From Firmicutes bacterium CAG:882 (lineage in GTDB: Bacteria > Bacillota > Clostridia > Lachnospirales > Lachnospiraceae): 16,408 bases of DNA. The DNA is taken from contig FR895441.1 in the NCBI GenBank assembly GCA_000435595.1, positions 1 through 16,408 on the forward strand, in the 5' to 3' direction. The notes beneath the pieces were generated by a model that was not told the DNA's origin, did no database searches, and was given only the letters and a program-made list of their open reading frames with translations. The position numbers and the translations under genes were made by a program. Shown in pieces: positions 10,234-16,408 of this stretch (within the stretch, counting starts at the first letter, position 1; every line of letters starts with the position of its first letter).

Positions 10234-11697
10234 ATGAACCGTGGAACACTTCAAGACCTTGTTAGAGGTTGCTATGGGCGAAAAATTGCATACACCGATG
10301 TTGAAACAATCACAAAAGATAATGTTGTCAAGGTCATTGGAGACTGTATTAGTGCTTTCTATTGGAATAAGTCAATATTCAAGTACTTATGGGATTACTA
10401 CAAAGGCGACCAACCGGTGTTGTACAGAACTAAAACGGCTAATGCAGATATAACTAATTACATAGTCGAAAACCACGCATACGAGATTGTGCAATTCAAA
10501 GTCGGTCAGACCTGTGGCGAACCGATACAGTATGTCAGTCGCTCTAAGGACGAGAAAATCAACCAAGCAGTTGACAAGCTTAATGACTATATGGCTGACG
10601 CGAACAAGCACGAAAAAGATATTAAGGGCGGCGAGTGGCAATCAGCAACAGGAACGTCATTTAAGGCGGCACAACGGACAAACAAAAGTGACATGCCATT
10701 TAGAATCGTGGCACCTACACCGCTTAACACATTCGTCATATACAACCGTAACACAGAGGAACCACTTCTTGCTGTGCAGGAGCTTAAAGACGAGGATGGA
10801 AACTGGTATAAAATGGCTTTTACCGACACAATGTCGTTCAGGATTGTTGACAGCAAGGTTGTAAGTGCCAAGCTCCACACATACGAGGAGATACCGATTG
10901 TTGAATTTCCAAACAACCATGAAAGGCTTTCAGATATTGAGCTTGTTATTGGTATGCTTGATGCAATCAACAATATGCAGTCTAACAGGATGGACAGTAT
11001 ACAGCAGTTTGTTGAGTACTGGGTTAAGTTTGTAAACTGTGAAGTTGATACAGAAACTTTTAATAAAATGAAAGAGAGCCATGCTCTTGTTGTTAAGTCT
11101 ATCAATAAGGACAACAAGTCTGATGTCGAGATTATGACACAGGAGCTTAATCAGACACAGTGTCAGGTCGCTAAAAACGACCTGTGGGATAATGTTCAGT
11201 CAATACTTGCTATTCCTAATAAGAATAACAATAACACAGGCGGTGACACACAGGGAGCGGTTGAACTTAGAAATGGCTGGGACTTCTCCAAGTCGAGAGC
11301 CAAGCTCAAAGACCCACTTGTTAAATCTGCTGAAAAGCGACTTGCAAAGGTGGTCCTTAATATTCTTAGAGACAGCAGCAACGAATTAGGATTATCTAAT
11401 GGCTTAGGGCTGTCAATAAGGGACTTTGATGTGCAAATCAATCATAGTCCGCAAGATAATATGTACACTAAGGCGCAGACGCTTACAGTTCTGCTTCAAG
11501 CCGGAATACATCCGCTTGTAGCAATTAAGACGGTTGGTTTATGGGCGGATGCCGAAAAGACGTTCTTAATGTCTAAGGGCTATCTTGACAACTTATATAA
11601 GACTATCACAGATGTTGAGAAGCAGGAAAAGCAAGCACAAGAGATAGTTCAACAACTTAATAATAATCAGCAAAATAAAGCAACTACCGAGCAATAA
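10234..11697 (+). CDS. Phage portal protein, SPP1 Gp6-like, 487 aa
   Basis: Forms the dodecameric ring at one capsid vertex through which DNA enters and to which the tail joins. Recognised by the overall family pattern: N-terminal YCxxxxFYWNKSIFKYLWDYYKG-like segment (about 38-60), VDKLNDYMAD helix, central region with MLDAINNMQSNRMDSIQQFV (about 244-263), and the NPQDNMY/ALTLLQAGI-like C-terminal helix pair (NHSPQDNMYTKAQTLTVLLQ). The Gln/Asn-rich tail is usual. AAGGAG precedes the ATG. It lies downstream of terL as expected, but with two small genes between. A terminator hairpin spans its stop codon. Confidence 0.92.
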   Translation: MNRGTLQDLVRGCYGRKIAYTDVETITKDNVVKVIGDCISAFYWNKSIFKYLWDYYKGDQPVLYRTKTANADITNYIVENHAYEIVQFKVGQTCGEPIQYVSRSKDEKINQAVDKLNDYMADANKHEKDIKGGEWQSATGTSFKAAQRTNKSDMPFRIVAPTPLNTFVIYNRNTEEPLLAVQELKDEDGNWYKMAFTDTMSFRIVDSKVVSAKLHTYEEIPIVEFPNNHERLSDIELVIGMLDAINNMQSNRMDSIQQFVEYWVKFVNCEVDTETFNKMKESHALVVKSINKDNKSDVEIMTQELNQTQCQVAKNDLWDNVQSILAIPNKNNNNTGGDTQGAVELRNGWDFSKSRAKLKDPLVKSAEKRLAKVVLNILRDSSNELGLSNGLGLSIRDFDVQINHSPQDNMYTKAQTLTVLLQAGIHPLVAIKTVGLWADAEKTFLMSKGYLDNLYKTITDVEKQEKQAQEIVQQLNNNQQNKATTEQ

Positions 11698-11717
11698 TCG
11701 GCGGTTGCTTTTATTTT
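11680..11717 (+). terminator. Terminator overlapping the portal stop codon
   Basis: GCAAC/GTTGC (11680-11684/11704-11708) and inner CCGA/TCGG (11687-11690/11698-11701), loop of 7, followed by TTTTATTTT (11709-11717). It separates portal from scaffold; partial termination could set different levels of the two. No clear promoter follows in the gap to 11801. Confidence 0.6.
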
Positions 11718-11801
11718 ATATGCACTCATGCGTGAAATGGGAAAACGAAAATCCAAGCGGAAAGAACCGCGACAACAAATGTAGATTATGGAGGTAATCG
11801 T

Positions 11802-12347
11802 ATGAAAAGAGAAGAAGCAAGGCAGAACTTAATTGCGTTGGGGATTGATGAACCGACAGAGGCACAGATAACCAATTATCTTAATCAGTTCCACAATAAC
11901 ACGCCACAGCAGCCACAGACACCATCACAACCTAATAATCAGCAGGCAGTCACACCGGAGACTAAGCCTGACAATTCAGAGGAGCTTACGCAGTTAAGAG
12001 AGCAGATAGCCAACTTGCAGCGTGAGAACATTCAGAAAGACATAAAGGCTTATGCGGCGGAAAAGGGATTGACAGGTGAACCGGCAAACAAGGTATTAGC
12101 AGGATTTCAGGATAACCTTGAGCTTGCTAGGTCTGCTATTGATTCTGTATCAGAGATTATCACCGCAAGAGAGACGGCAGCAGTACAGGCTAAGATTCAG
12201 GAAATTGCTAAAAATGCAGATGTTCCGGGTGGCGGCGGTGCTGGCAGTCAGAATAAAGAAAAGCCTAACGATGTAGCAAACGCTGAAACAATTAGTTTTG
12301 GTTCGGCAGCCCCAAGCGTTGAGGCAAGAGATTATTACAAGTTATAG
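11802..12347 (+). CDS. Phage scaffolding protein, 181 aa
   Basis: Internal scaffold that guides capsid assembly and then leaves. Evidence is composition, order and size: a short N-terminal domain (1-30), a Gln/Pro/Asn-rich linker (31-58), a coiled coil (EELTQLREQIANLQRENIQK, 60-79), helical middle (AYAAEKGL...SEIITARETAAVQAKIQEIA), a Gly-rich hinge (PGGGGAG) and a C-terminal segment ending VEARDYYKL that would bind capsid protein. It resembles DUF4355/Gp20-type scaffolds of Firmicute phages. TGGAGG precedes the ATG. It sits between portal and capsid genes as usual. Confidence 0.85.
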   Translation: MKREEARQNLIALGIDEPTEAQITNYLNQFHNNTPQQPQTPSQPNNQQAVTPETKPDNSEELTQLREQIANLQRENIQKDIKAYAAEKGLTGEPANKVLAGFQDNLELARSAIDSVSEIITARETAAVQAKIQEIAKNADVPGGGGAGSQNKEKPNDVANAETISFGSAAPSVEARDYYKL

Positions 12348-12360
12348 GAGGTAAAAGACA

Positions 12361-12708
12361 ATGGGTAAGCCTATTGAGAGAGACTTTACGCAGAGTAAAG
12401 GCATTTTAAAGTTTTTTCCTTATGAGGGAGCAGCGTGCATAGTTCCGCAGTCTATGGTGTCGGTGGCAGACGGAAACGGAAGAAAGATTGTACCGGCAGG
12501 AACACCATTCCCAAGCAATGATAACAAGTGCTTAGGTTATCTGCTTGAAGATGTGGACGTAACGCAGGGAGACGCACCGGGAACTTATGTATATCAGGGA
12601 ACTATTGACTGGGAAAAGGTCAAGACACTTTCACCAACAATAGCAGATGCGGCTAGAAAAGTAACACCTAGAGTAACATTCTACGGTGCAGAACCAATAA
12701 CAGAGTAA
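12361..12708 (+). CDS. Capsid decoration-like protein, 115 aa
   Basis: Probably coats or stabilises the mature capsid, like lambda gpD in role. It is a small beta-rich protein: FFPYEGAACIVPQSMVSVAD, GRKIVPAGTPFPSNDNKCLG, then VDVTQGDAPGTYVYQGTIDW and a final strand VTFYGAEP. Position between scaffold and major capsid genes supports the call. TAGGAGG is 7 nt upstream of the ATG. Related short proteins in Clostridial phages are usually labelled hypothetical or head decoration, so the role is inferred. Confidence 0.65.
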   Translation: MGKPIERDFTQSKGILKFFPYEGAACIVPQSMVSVADGNGRKIVPAGTPFPSNDNKCLGYLLEDVDVTQGDAPGTYVYQGTIDWEKVKTLSPTIADAARKVTPRVTFYGAEPITE

Positions 12709-12728
12709 TTATAGGAGGTTAAAATACT

Positions 12729-13820
12729 ATGGCATTACCATTAGCAGAAGCATTTACAGCGAGAAGCCTCGGTGTAATGTGGAATAATTATCAGAAGACA
12801 TTAGGTTCTGCCCCTTATCTTGGCAGGCAGAAGTTTGGTACAAGGAAGCAGGATTCGCTTGACCTTAGATTTATCAAGGGCAAAAGCGGACTTCCGGTAT
12901 CGTTAAAGGCATCTAACTTTGACGCACAGGCGGAGTTAAGGGATGTTGGTGGATTCTCTGACATTCAGAACGAAATGCCATTTTACCGTGAATCATACAT
13001 GGTTACAGAGAAAGAGGAACAGGAGTACGACAACTACAGAAGTGCCGAGAACTCTAACCTCGCTAATCAGGTACTTAGAGAAATTAGCAAGAAGCCTATG
13101 AACCTTATCGAGGGTGCGAGAGTTGTACCTGAGAGACAGATATGGTCTTTGCTTGCACCTGAGGACGGCGTGCCTAAGATTGATGTTGTCATCGGTAAGA
13201 GCAAGTATACTGTCGAGTATACAGCTGATAGTGGAGCCGCGCACAAGGCAGACCACTTCGTTGAGATTTCCGGTTCAAGCGACAAGTGGAATGTTCCGGC
13301 TACAGCAACGCCACTTGCGGATTTAATTAAGACGAGACGAGATTTTGCTAAGAAAACCGGCTATTCTCTTACACGTTTTTCCATGAATACAGAGACATGG
13401 GAGATGGTTCTCAATGCAGAGGACACTAAGAAGCAGGTACTTGGTATCACAGCTTATAACGGCGGTATTAGATTACAGCAGTCACAGGTTGTTGAATACC
13501 TTAGAGGCTACGGCATTGAGATTGAAGTTTATGACAAGATTTACATTGACCCGGCAGACGGAAAAACGAAGTACTTCATTCCAACAGGTATTGTATCAGC
13601 GCAGTCGGCAGGGGTATATCTTGGCGATTATGTATTCGGTAAGACACCTGAGGAGAGAAGCGGAAGTCTTACAGATGGTAACTTGTCTATCGTTGAGACT
13701 GGTATTGCCGTATATACATACGCAACCAACCACCCAATCAACACTCACTGTGTAGTATCTATGATTGGGCTTCCTACATTTGAAGGAATGGATAGCGTTG
13801 TTGTTATCAAGGTTGACTAG
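12729..13820 (+). CDS. Major capsid protein, lambda gpE-like, 363 aa
   Basis: Forms the icosahedral head. The family pattern of Phage_cap_E (HK97 fold) is visible: N-terminal LAEAFTARSLGVMWNNY and early FGTRKQDSLDLRFIKGKSGL (aa 37-56), the segment DAQAELRDVGGFSDIQNEMP followed by FRES-type YRESYMVTEKEEQE, then the ALPE-like middle (KTGYSLTRFSMNTETWEMVL) and the C-terminal part with YIDPADGKTKYFIPTGIV, VETGIAVYTYATNHPINT and IGLPTFEGMDSVVVIKV. Length is normal. TAGGAGG lies about 8 nt before the ATG. It is the expected most highly expressed gene of the operon. Confidence 0.92.
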   Translation: MALPLAEAFTARSLGVMWNNYQKTLGSAPYLGRQKFGTRKQDSLDLRFIKGKSGLPVSLKASNFDAQAELRDVGGFSDIQNEMPFYRESYMVTEKEEQEYDNYRSAENSNLANQVLREISKKPMNLIEGARVVPERQIWSLLAPEDGVPKIDVVIGKSKYTVEYTADSGAAHKADHFVEISGSSDKWNVPATATPLADLIKTRRDFAKKTGYSLTRFSMNTETWEMVLNAEDTKKQVLGITAYNGGIRLQQSQVVEYLRGYGIEIEVYDKIYIDPADGKTKYFIPTGIVSAQSAGVYLGDYVFGKTPEERSGSLTDGNLSIVETGIAVYTYATNHPINTHCVVSMIGLPTFEGMDSVVVIKVD

Positions 13821-13831
13821 GAGGTGTGCTT

Positions 13832-14059
13832 ATGACGGCACAATACACAGTTAAATTCAACGGCAAGTGGTATAAGGCAGGGGAAGAGATAGAGGAGACG
13901 CAGACAGTCTCCTCTTCTTTTAATTACACCAAGACCGACATTAACCGCATGAGTACGGCAGATTTACAAACGCTTGCTAAGGAACAAGGCATTGGCGGTG
14001 CCGAACTGTTAAGCGGTGCGGAGCTAAAAAAGCTGTTAATTGAGAAGTTTAATTTATAG
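13832..14059 (+). CDS. Small SAP-like motif protein, 75 aa
   Basis: Start chosen at ATG 13832 behind GGAGGTG (13820-13826); a GTG two codons earlier lies inside the ribosome site. The N-terminal half is beta-rich (AQYTVKFNGKWYKAGEEI); the C-terminal half DINRMSTADLQTLAKEQGI...GAELKKLLIEKF is a helix-extended-loop-helix like SAP or Rho-N motifs, which often bind nucleic acid. Small genes of this kind commonly lie between capsid and head-tail connector genes in Firmicute phages; a head-associated role is inferred. Confidence 0.78.
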   Translation: MTAQYTVKFNGKWYKAGEEIEETQTVSSSFNYTKTDINRMSTADLQTLAKEQGIGGAELLSGAELKKLLIEKFNL

Positions 14060-14069
14060 GAGGTTAGTC

Positions 14070-14444
14070 ATGTACACAACATTAGAGAAAGTCAAAAACA
14101 GACTTAAACAATTTCATACTGATACAGTCACGAATGACGATGGCACAACGACTAATGTTGTAGTATTTGATAATATTGAGGACAACCCCTACATTGAACA
14201 GCTCATTGAGCAGTCGAGGCAAGAAATAATCAGTCTAAGGAATTATCCAAGTAGTTATACACAAGAGCAAATTGATAATGACGTGGCGAAATATGAAAAC
14301 ATTATTGTCAACCTCACTGTGTATGACCATTCGCAAGCCGGCGAAGCTTATATGGCAAGCTACTCCGAGAATGGCATTAGCCGCAACTGGGTAGAGCGCA
14401 ATAAACTTCTTACCGGAGTAATTCCGTTGGTTAAAGTGTTTTAA
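14070..14444 (+). CDS. Phage head-tail connector protein, gp6-like, 124 aa
   Basis: Adaptor that docks on the portal ring. Start at ATG 14070 behind TAGGAGG; the in-frame extension to 14040 overlaps the previous gene and is not needed. The pattern NIEDNPYIEQLIEQSRQEII, with SLRNYPSSYTQEQIDNDVAK and YENIIVNLTVYDHSQAGEAY (predicted helices) and the ending GISRNWVERNKLLTGVIPLV, matches DNA-packaging/connector proteins of the HK97 gp6 type that have a helical core and a C-terminal tail. Position after the capsid gene agrees. Confidence 0.85.
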   Translation: MYTTLEKVKNRLKQFHTDTVTNDDGTTTNVVVFDNIEDNPYIEQLIEQSRQEIISLRNYPSSYTQEQIDNDVAKYENIIVNLTVYDHSQAGEAYMASYSENGISRNWVERNKLLTGVIPLVKVF

Positions 14445-14576
14445 CAGAGCCTATAGGGCATTAAATAATAAGAAGATTGTGCGTTAACATGTTGCTGATG
14501 TCGGCAATATGGTAGCAGGCGGCACACATTAAGGGTGGTGGGCGGTGTGCCATATTCTAATTACAGGAGATATAAA
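14445..14576 (+). promoter_or_regulatory. Structured gap before the holin-like genes
   Basis: A 132-bp gap inside an otherwise closely packed operon. GGCACAC (14521-14527) pairs with GTGTGCC (14545-14551); AATATGG (14506-14512) can pair with CCATATT (14550-14556), so together they can make a 12-bp stem AATATGG + CACAC with a 10-nt bulge on the left arm. The 3' arm lies just upstream of the ribosome site (AGGAG 14565-14569) of the next gene and may tune its translation. Confidence 0.45.
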
Positions 14577-14885
14577 ATGAAGGAATTTTTATTACAAACT
14601 TATACCATAGCATTACCAATATTGCTTGGTTACATAGTTTGGCTTCTGAAACAACAGAAAAAAGACAAGGATGCCAATAGCAAAGGTACAATGCTGCTTT
14701 TGCGAGTACAACTTATCGAATATCATGATAAGTATATGAAGCTTGGTGAAATTCCATCTTATGCGTATGACAACTTCATTGAGATGTACAACGCATATCA
14801 CGCATTGGGTGGCAATGGCATGGTAACTAAGATGTATAACGAAATACAAGCATTACATTTAGGCAAGGCAGGAGGTAAAGAATAA
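14577..14885 (+). CDS. Single-pass membrane protein, possible holin partner, 102 aa
   Basis: Start at ATG 14577 with AGGAG 8 nt upstream; the longer frame begins within the hairpin and is less likely. Residues about 8-24 form one membrane helix (TYTIALPILLGYIVWLL) followed by a basic stop (KQQKKDKD) and a soluble, helical C-terminus (YHDKYMKLGEIPSYAYDNFI) with a Tyr-rich core. This layout resembles the small one-helix proteins found beside holins in Clostridial phages. It overlaps the next gene by one base. A direct role in lysis is likely but not proven. Confidence 0.7.
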   Translation: MKEFLLQTYTIALPILLGYIVWLLKQQKKDKDANSKGTMLLLRVQLIEYHDKYMKLGEIPSYAYDNFIEMYNAYHALGGNGMVTKMYNEIQALHLGKAGGKE

Positions 14886-15157
14886 TGGATTTTACACAGG
14901 TATCAACAGTAGTTGCAATCGTTGTAATTACATATCTGATAGGCTTAGGAGCCAAGGCAATTCCACAGATTAAAGATAACTTCATCCCTATAATTGTCGG
15001 CATTGCAGGCGGTATCTTAGGCGTTGTAGGAATGTATGTAATACCTGATTTCCCGGCAACAGATGTTCTCAACGCAATAGCAGTAGGAATTGTGTCCGGA
15101 TTATCAAGCACAGGCGTAAATCAGATTTACAAGCAGGCGGTGAAGAAAAATGCTTGA
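14885..15157 (+). CDS. Putative phage holin, 90 aa
   Basis: Would form membrane holes for endolysin release. Hydrophobic segments: about 6-24 (VSTVVAIVVITYLIGLGAK), 34-53 (IPIIVGIAGGILGVVGMYVI) and a third, amphipathic one at about 65-82 (NAIAVGIVSGLSSTGVNQIY), then a basic tail (KQAVKKNA). This matches the Phage_holin_5_2-type pattern. The ATG shares a base with the previous stop, so the two are coupled. Oddly for a holin, no lysin is next to it and both neighbours are head-tail joining genes; it might instead serve a different membrane role. Confidence 0.6.
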   Translation: MDFTQVSTVVAIVVITYLIGLGAKAIPQIKDNFIPIIVGIAGGILGVVGMYVIPDFPATDVLNAIAVGIVSGLSSTGVNQIYKQAVKKNA

Positions 15158-15614
15158 AATCAACAAGCAAAACATGAAGTGTTCACGGCAGGGACAGCGT
15201 GTAACCATTTATGAGACTGACGATGACGGCAACATCATATATGAGGGCTATACCGACAGTGAGGGCAACTTTACACCGTATCTCGACAGCAAAGGTAATA
15301 AGATACCTCGTATCAAAGAGGAATACATAGGTTATTCACTGCCGGTTGCTTTCAAAGCAAATATCGCCTTTAGCGGCGGTGAAGCACAGGCAGAAGAGTA
15401 TGGCTTTAACGTGGCAGACTTTGATGCAGTTATGCTGACGGAACGCAATGAGCTACCATTGAGCAAAGGTGATGTTATATGGCTTGATAGTGAAATTGGC
15501 TACAAGGACGAGGATAAGGTTCATGTTGACGAGATTACAGCGGATTTCATTGTCGTCGGAGTAAAGCCGTCTTTAACCTCCACAAAGTACATGCTGAAAG
15601 CTCAGGTGAAGTGA
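15150..15614 (+). CDS. Head-closure (head-tail joining) protein, 154 aa
   Basis: Likely the stopper that sits below the connector and keeps DNA in the head. The N-terminus has a short strand-rich part (KQNMKCSRQGQRVTIYETDD), a variable acidic loop with DSEGNFTPYLDSKGNKIPR, and a beta-rich core: YSLPVAFKANIAFSGGEAQA, then YGFNVADFDAVM, LPLSKGDVIWLDSEIG and DFIVVGVKPSLTSTKYMLKA. The ending pattern (VVGVKPSLTSTKYMLKA) is typical of phage head-tail joining proteins. It overlaps the holin-like gene by 8 nt and the next gene by one base. Confidence 0.78.
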   Translation: MLEINKQNMKCSRQGQRVTIYETDDDGNIIYEGYTDSEGNFTPYLDSKGNKIPRIKEEYIGYSLPVAFKANIAFSGGEAQAEEYGFNVADFDAVMLTERNELPLSKGDVIWLDSEIGYKDEDKVHVDEITADFIVVGVKPSLTSTKYMLKAQVK

Positions 15615-16147
15615 TGGCAAAGCACAAGATTGTTGTTAATGTATTTTCGCAAAAGTCCATTGAGGGCGCAATAAAAGGCTTACAACGCTATCAAGATTAT
15701 CTGACATATAAATGTCAACTACTTGCGGAAAAACTGGCAGAAAGAGGCGTTGAGATTGCGAGAGTACAGGTTGCGGAGCTTGACGCAATATTCACAACTG
15801 AATTGCTTTCAAGTATTCATTCTGAATATAAAGGAAGCGTAAAAGGTGGCGGCGTATGGGCGGTTGTAGCAGACAGCTCACACGCTGTTTTTGTTGAATT
15901 TGGAACTGGCGTTATCGGCAAAGCTCAACCGTATAAAGGTACATTGCCTGAGGGCGTTACTTGGGAGTATGCAAGTGGTAAGACAATCAGACAGCTTGCC
16001 GATGGGCGTTATGGTTGGTTTTATAAGGGAAAGGATGGCAACTGGTACTTCACAGAGGGTATGCCGTCAAGACCGTTCATGTACAACACAGCGAATGAGC
16101 TTAGGTCAATTATTGTCAGTACGGCAAAGGAGGTATTCAAGGACTAA
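15614..16147 (+). CDS. HK97 gp10-like tail completion protein, 177 aa
   Basis: Helps join or finish the tail at the head end. The ATG at 15614 overlaps the previous stop (TGATG) and is preferred to a GTG three bases earlier. The family hallmark is VFVEFGTGVIG (about 95-105), following a helical N-terminus (LLAEKLAERGVEIARVQVAE) and a basic loop; the C-terminal GMPSRPFMYNTANELR (about 151-166) is the usual final helix segment of the HK97_gp10 family. It abuts the next gene, whose ATG overlaps its stop. Confidence 0.9.
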   Translation: MAKHKIVVNVFSQKSIEGAIKGLQRYQDYLTYKCQLLAEKLAERGVEIARVQVAELDAIFTTELLSSIHSEYKGSVKGGGVWAVVADSSHAVFVEFGTGVIGKAQPYKGTLPEGVTWEYASGKTIRQLADGRYGWFYKGKDGNWYFTEGMPSRPFMYNTANELRSIIVSTAKEVFKD

Positions 16148-16408
16148 TGGCGAGTGAAAATTCATGGGCTTATGACATTGAAAGCATAATATATTCAATC
16201 GTCAAGGCTAAGACATATTCAGCAATCAAGAAGAAATACCCCAACTTGCTGTTTACGGATAAAGGACAGAGTGACAGTTCACCGACATTCCCAACAGTCT
16301 ACATCCACATGTTGGCACCGACAGAGCAAGGACGAACGATTGACGGACAATCCATTAACGGCTTACTTGTTACATTTCAAGTTGACGTTAGCACGAATAC
16401 GCGCAGTT
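16147..16408 (+). CDS. Tail-terminator-like protein, start only (cut by window edge)
   Basis: An open frame starts at ATG 16147, overlapping the previous stop, and runs off the right edge after 87 codons. The visible part, with DIESIIYSIVKAKTYSAIKK (residues 10-29) and a strand-rich segment SSPTFPTVYIHMLAPTEQGR (residues 44-63) and then GLLVTFQVDVSTN, fits minor capsid/tail-terminator proteins, which normally follow gp10-like genes. Only position and the partial sequence support this. Confidence 0.65.
   Translation, partial: MASENSWAYDIESIIYSIVKAKTYSAIKKKYPNLLFTDKGQSDSSPTFPTVYIHMLAPTEQGRTIDGQSINGLLVTFQVDVSTNTRS

Noticed and set aside
10587..11117. 176-codon minus-strand frame inside the portal gene
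   Set aside because: Shadow of the portal coding sequence; Ser/Leu-rich translation typical of antisense frames.
11720..11729. ATGCACTCAT, a 9/10 match to the RHH operator
   Set aside because: Single isolated copy with one mismatch, not placed in a promoter; a chance match is likely.
11720..11797. 25-codon frame (MHSCVKWENEN...) in the portal-scaffold gap
   Set aside because: No ribosome site, begins in the terminator T-run, no family resemblance.
1..16408. CRISPR array, insertion sequence or integrase
   Set aside because: No regularly spaced repeats with unique spacers, no transposase or recombinase motifs in any frame.

Overview
The window is most likely part of a tailed-phage (siphovirus-type) genome or prophage from a low-GC Firmicute, probably a Clostridia/Lachnospiraceae host. 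The reasons are the moderate AT content, strong GGAGG-type ribosome binding sites, TTG and GTG starts, tRNAs without an encoded CCA, and the families present: a Bro-N/KilAC antirepressor, an ArpU/DUF1492-like regulator, a Gp6-type portal, a lambda gpE-like capsid protein and an HK97 gp10-like protein. The host assignment is inferred from style and was not tested by a search.

Region 1 (1-1900) is an accessory, plasmid-like control region. Two small leftward genes face a rightward ribbon-helix-helix (RHH) repressor gene and two small unknown genes. The 10-bp element ATGCACTTAT occurs six times. One copy lies inside the -35/-10 spacer of each of three promoters, so the RHH protein probably controls both directions. 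A 51-nt tRNA-like fold lacking the anticodon arm lies between two of the small genes.

Region 2 (1900-3680) is mostly non-coding. It holds a promoter and terminator pair with no reading frame between them (candidate small RNA), a 12-bp palindrome, a 15-bp-period repeat, and a gene for a helix-turn-helix protein whose base composition changes midway. That gene is followed by a symmetrical array of inverted repeats and two hairpins with 16-nt loops (candidate replication or control site).

Region 3 (3682-5209) is a tight operon: antirepressor, MazG-like nucleotide pyrophosphohydrolase, a small membrane protein, a 57-aa Cys-rich protein and a 35-aa membrane peptide.

Region 4 (5211-6295) is about 1.1 kb with no plausible gene. 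It contains canonical tRNA-Gln(TTG), tRNA-Asn(GTT) and tRNA-Ser(GCT), two tRNA-like genes with oversized anticodon loops, a second anticodon-less mini-cloverleaf, and spacers that themselves form closed stem domains nearly end to end. This is the most unusual part of the window.

Region 5 (6312-7732) has five small overlapping unknown genes, then an untranslated leader. The leader has two copies of a hairpin motif that differ by compensatory changes, and a hairpin that covers the ribosome binding site of the large terminase gene.

Region 6 (7733-16408) is the packaging and morphogenesis operon: large terminase, ArpU-like regulator, zinc-ribbon protein, portal, scaffold, decoration-like protein, major capsid protein, small SAP-like protein, head-tail connector, two membrane/holin-like genes in an unusual place, head-closure protein, gp10-like tail completion protein, and the start of a tail-terminator-like gene cut by the window edge. 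No integrase, repressor of the CI type, DNA polymerase, tail tape measure or endolysin is in the window.
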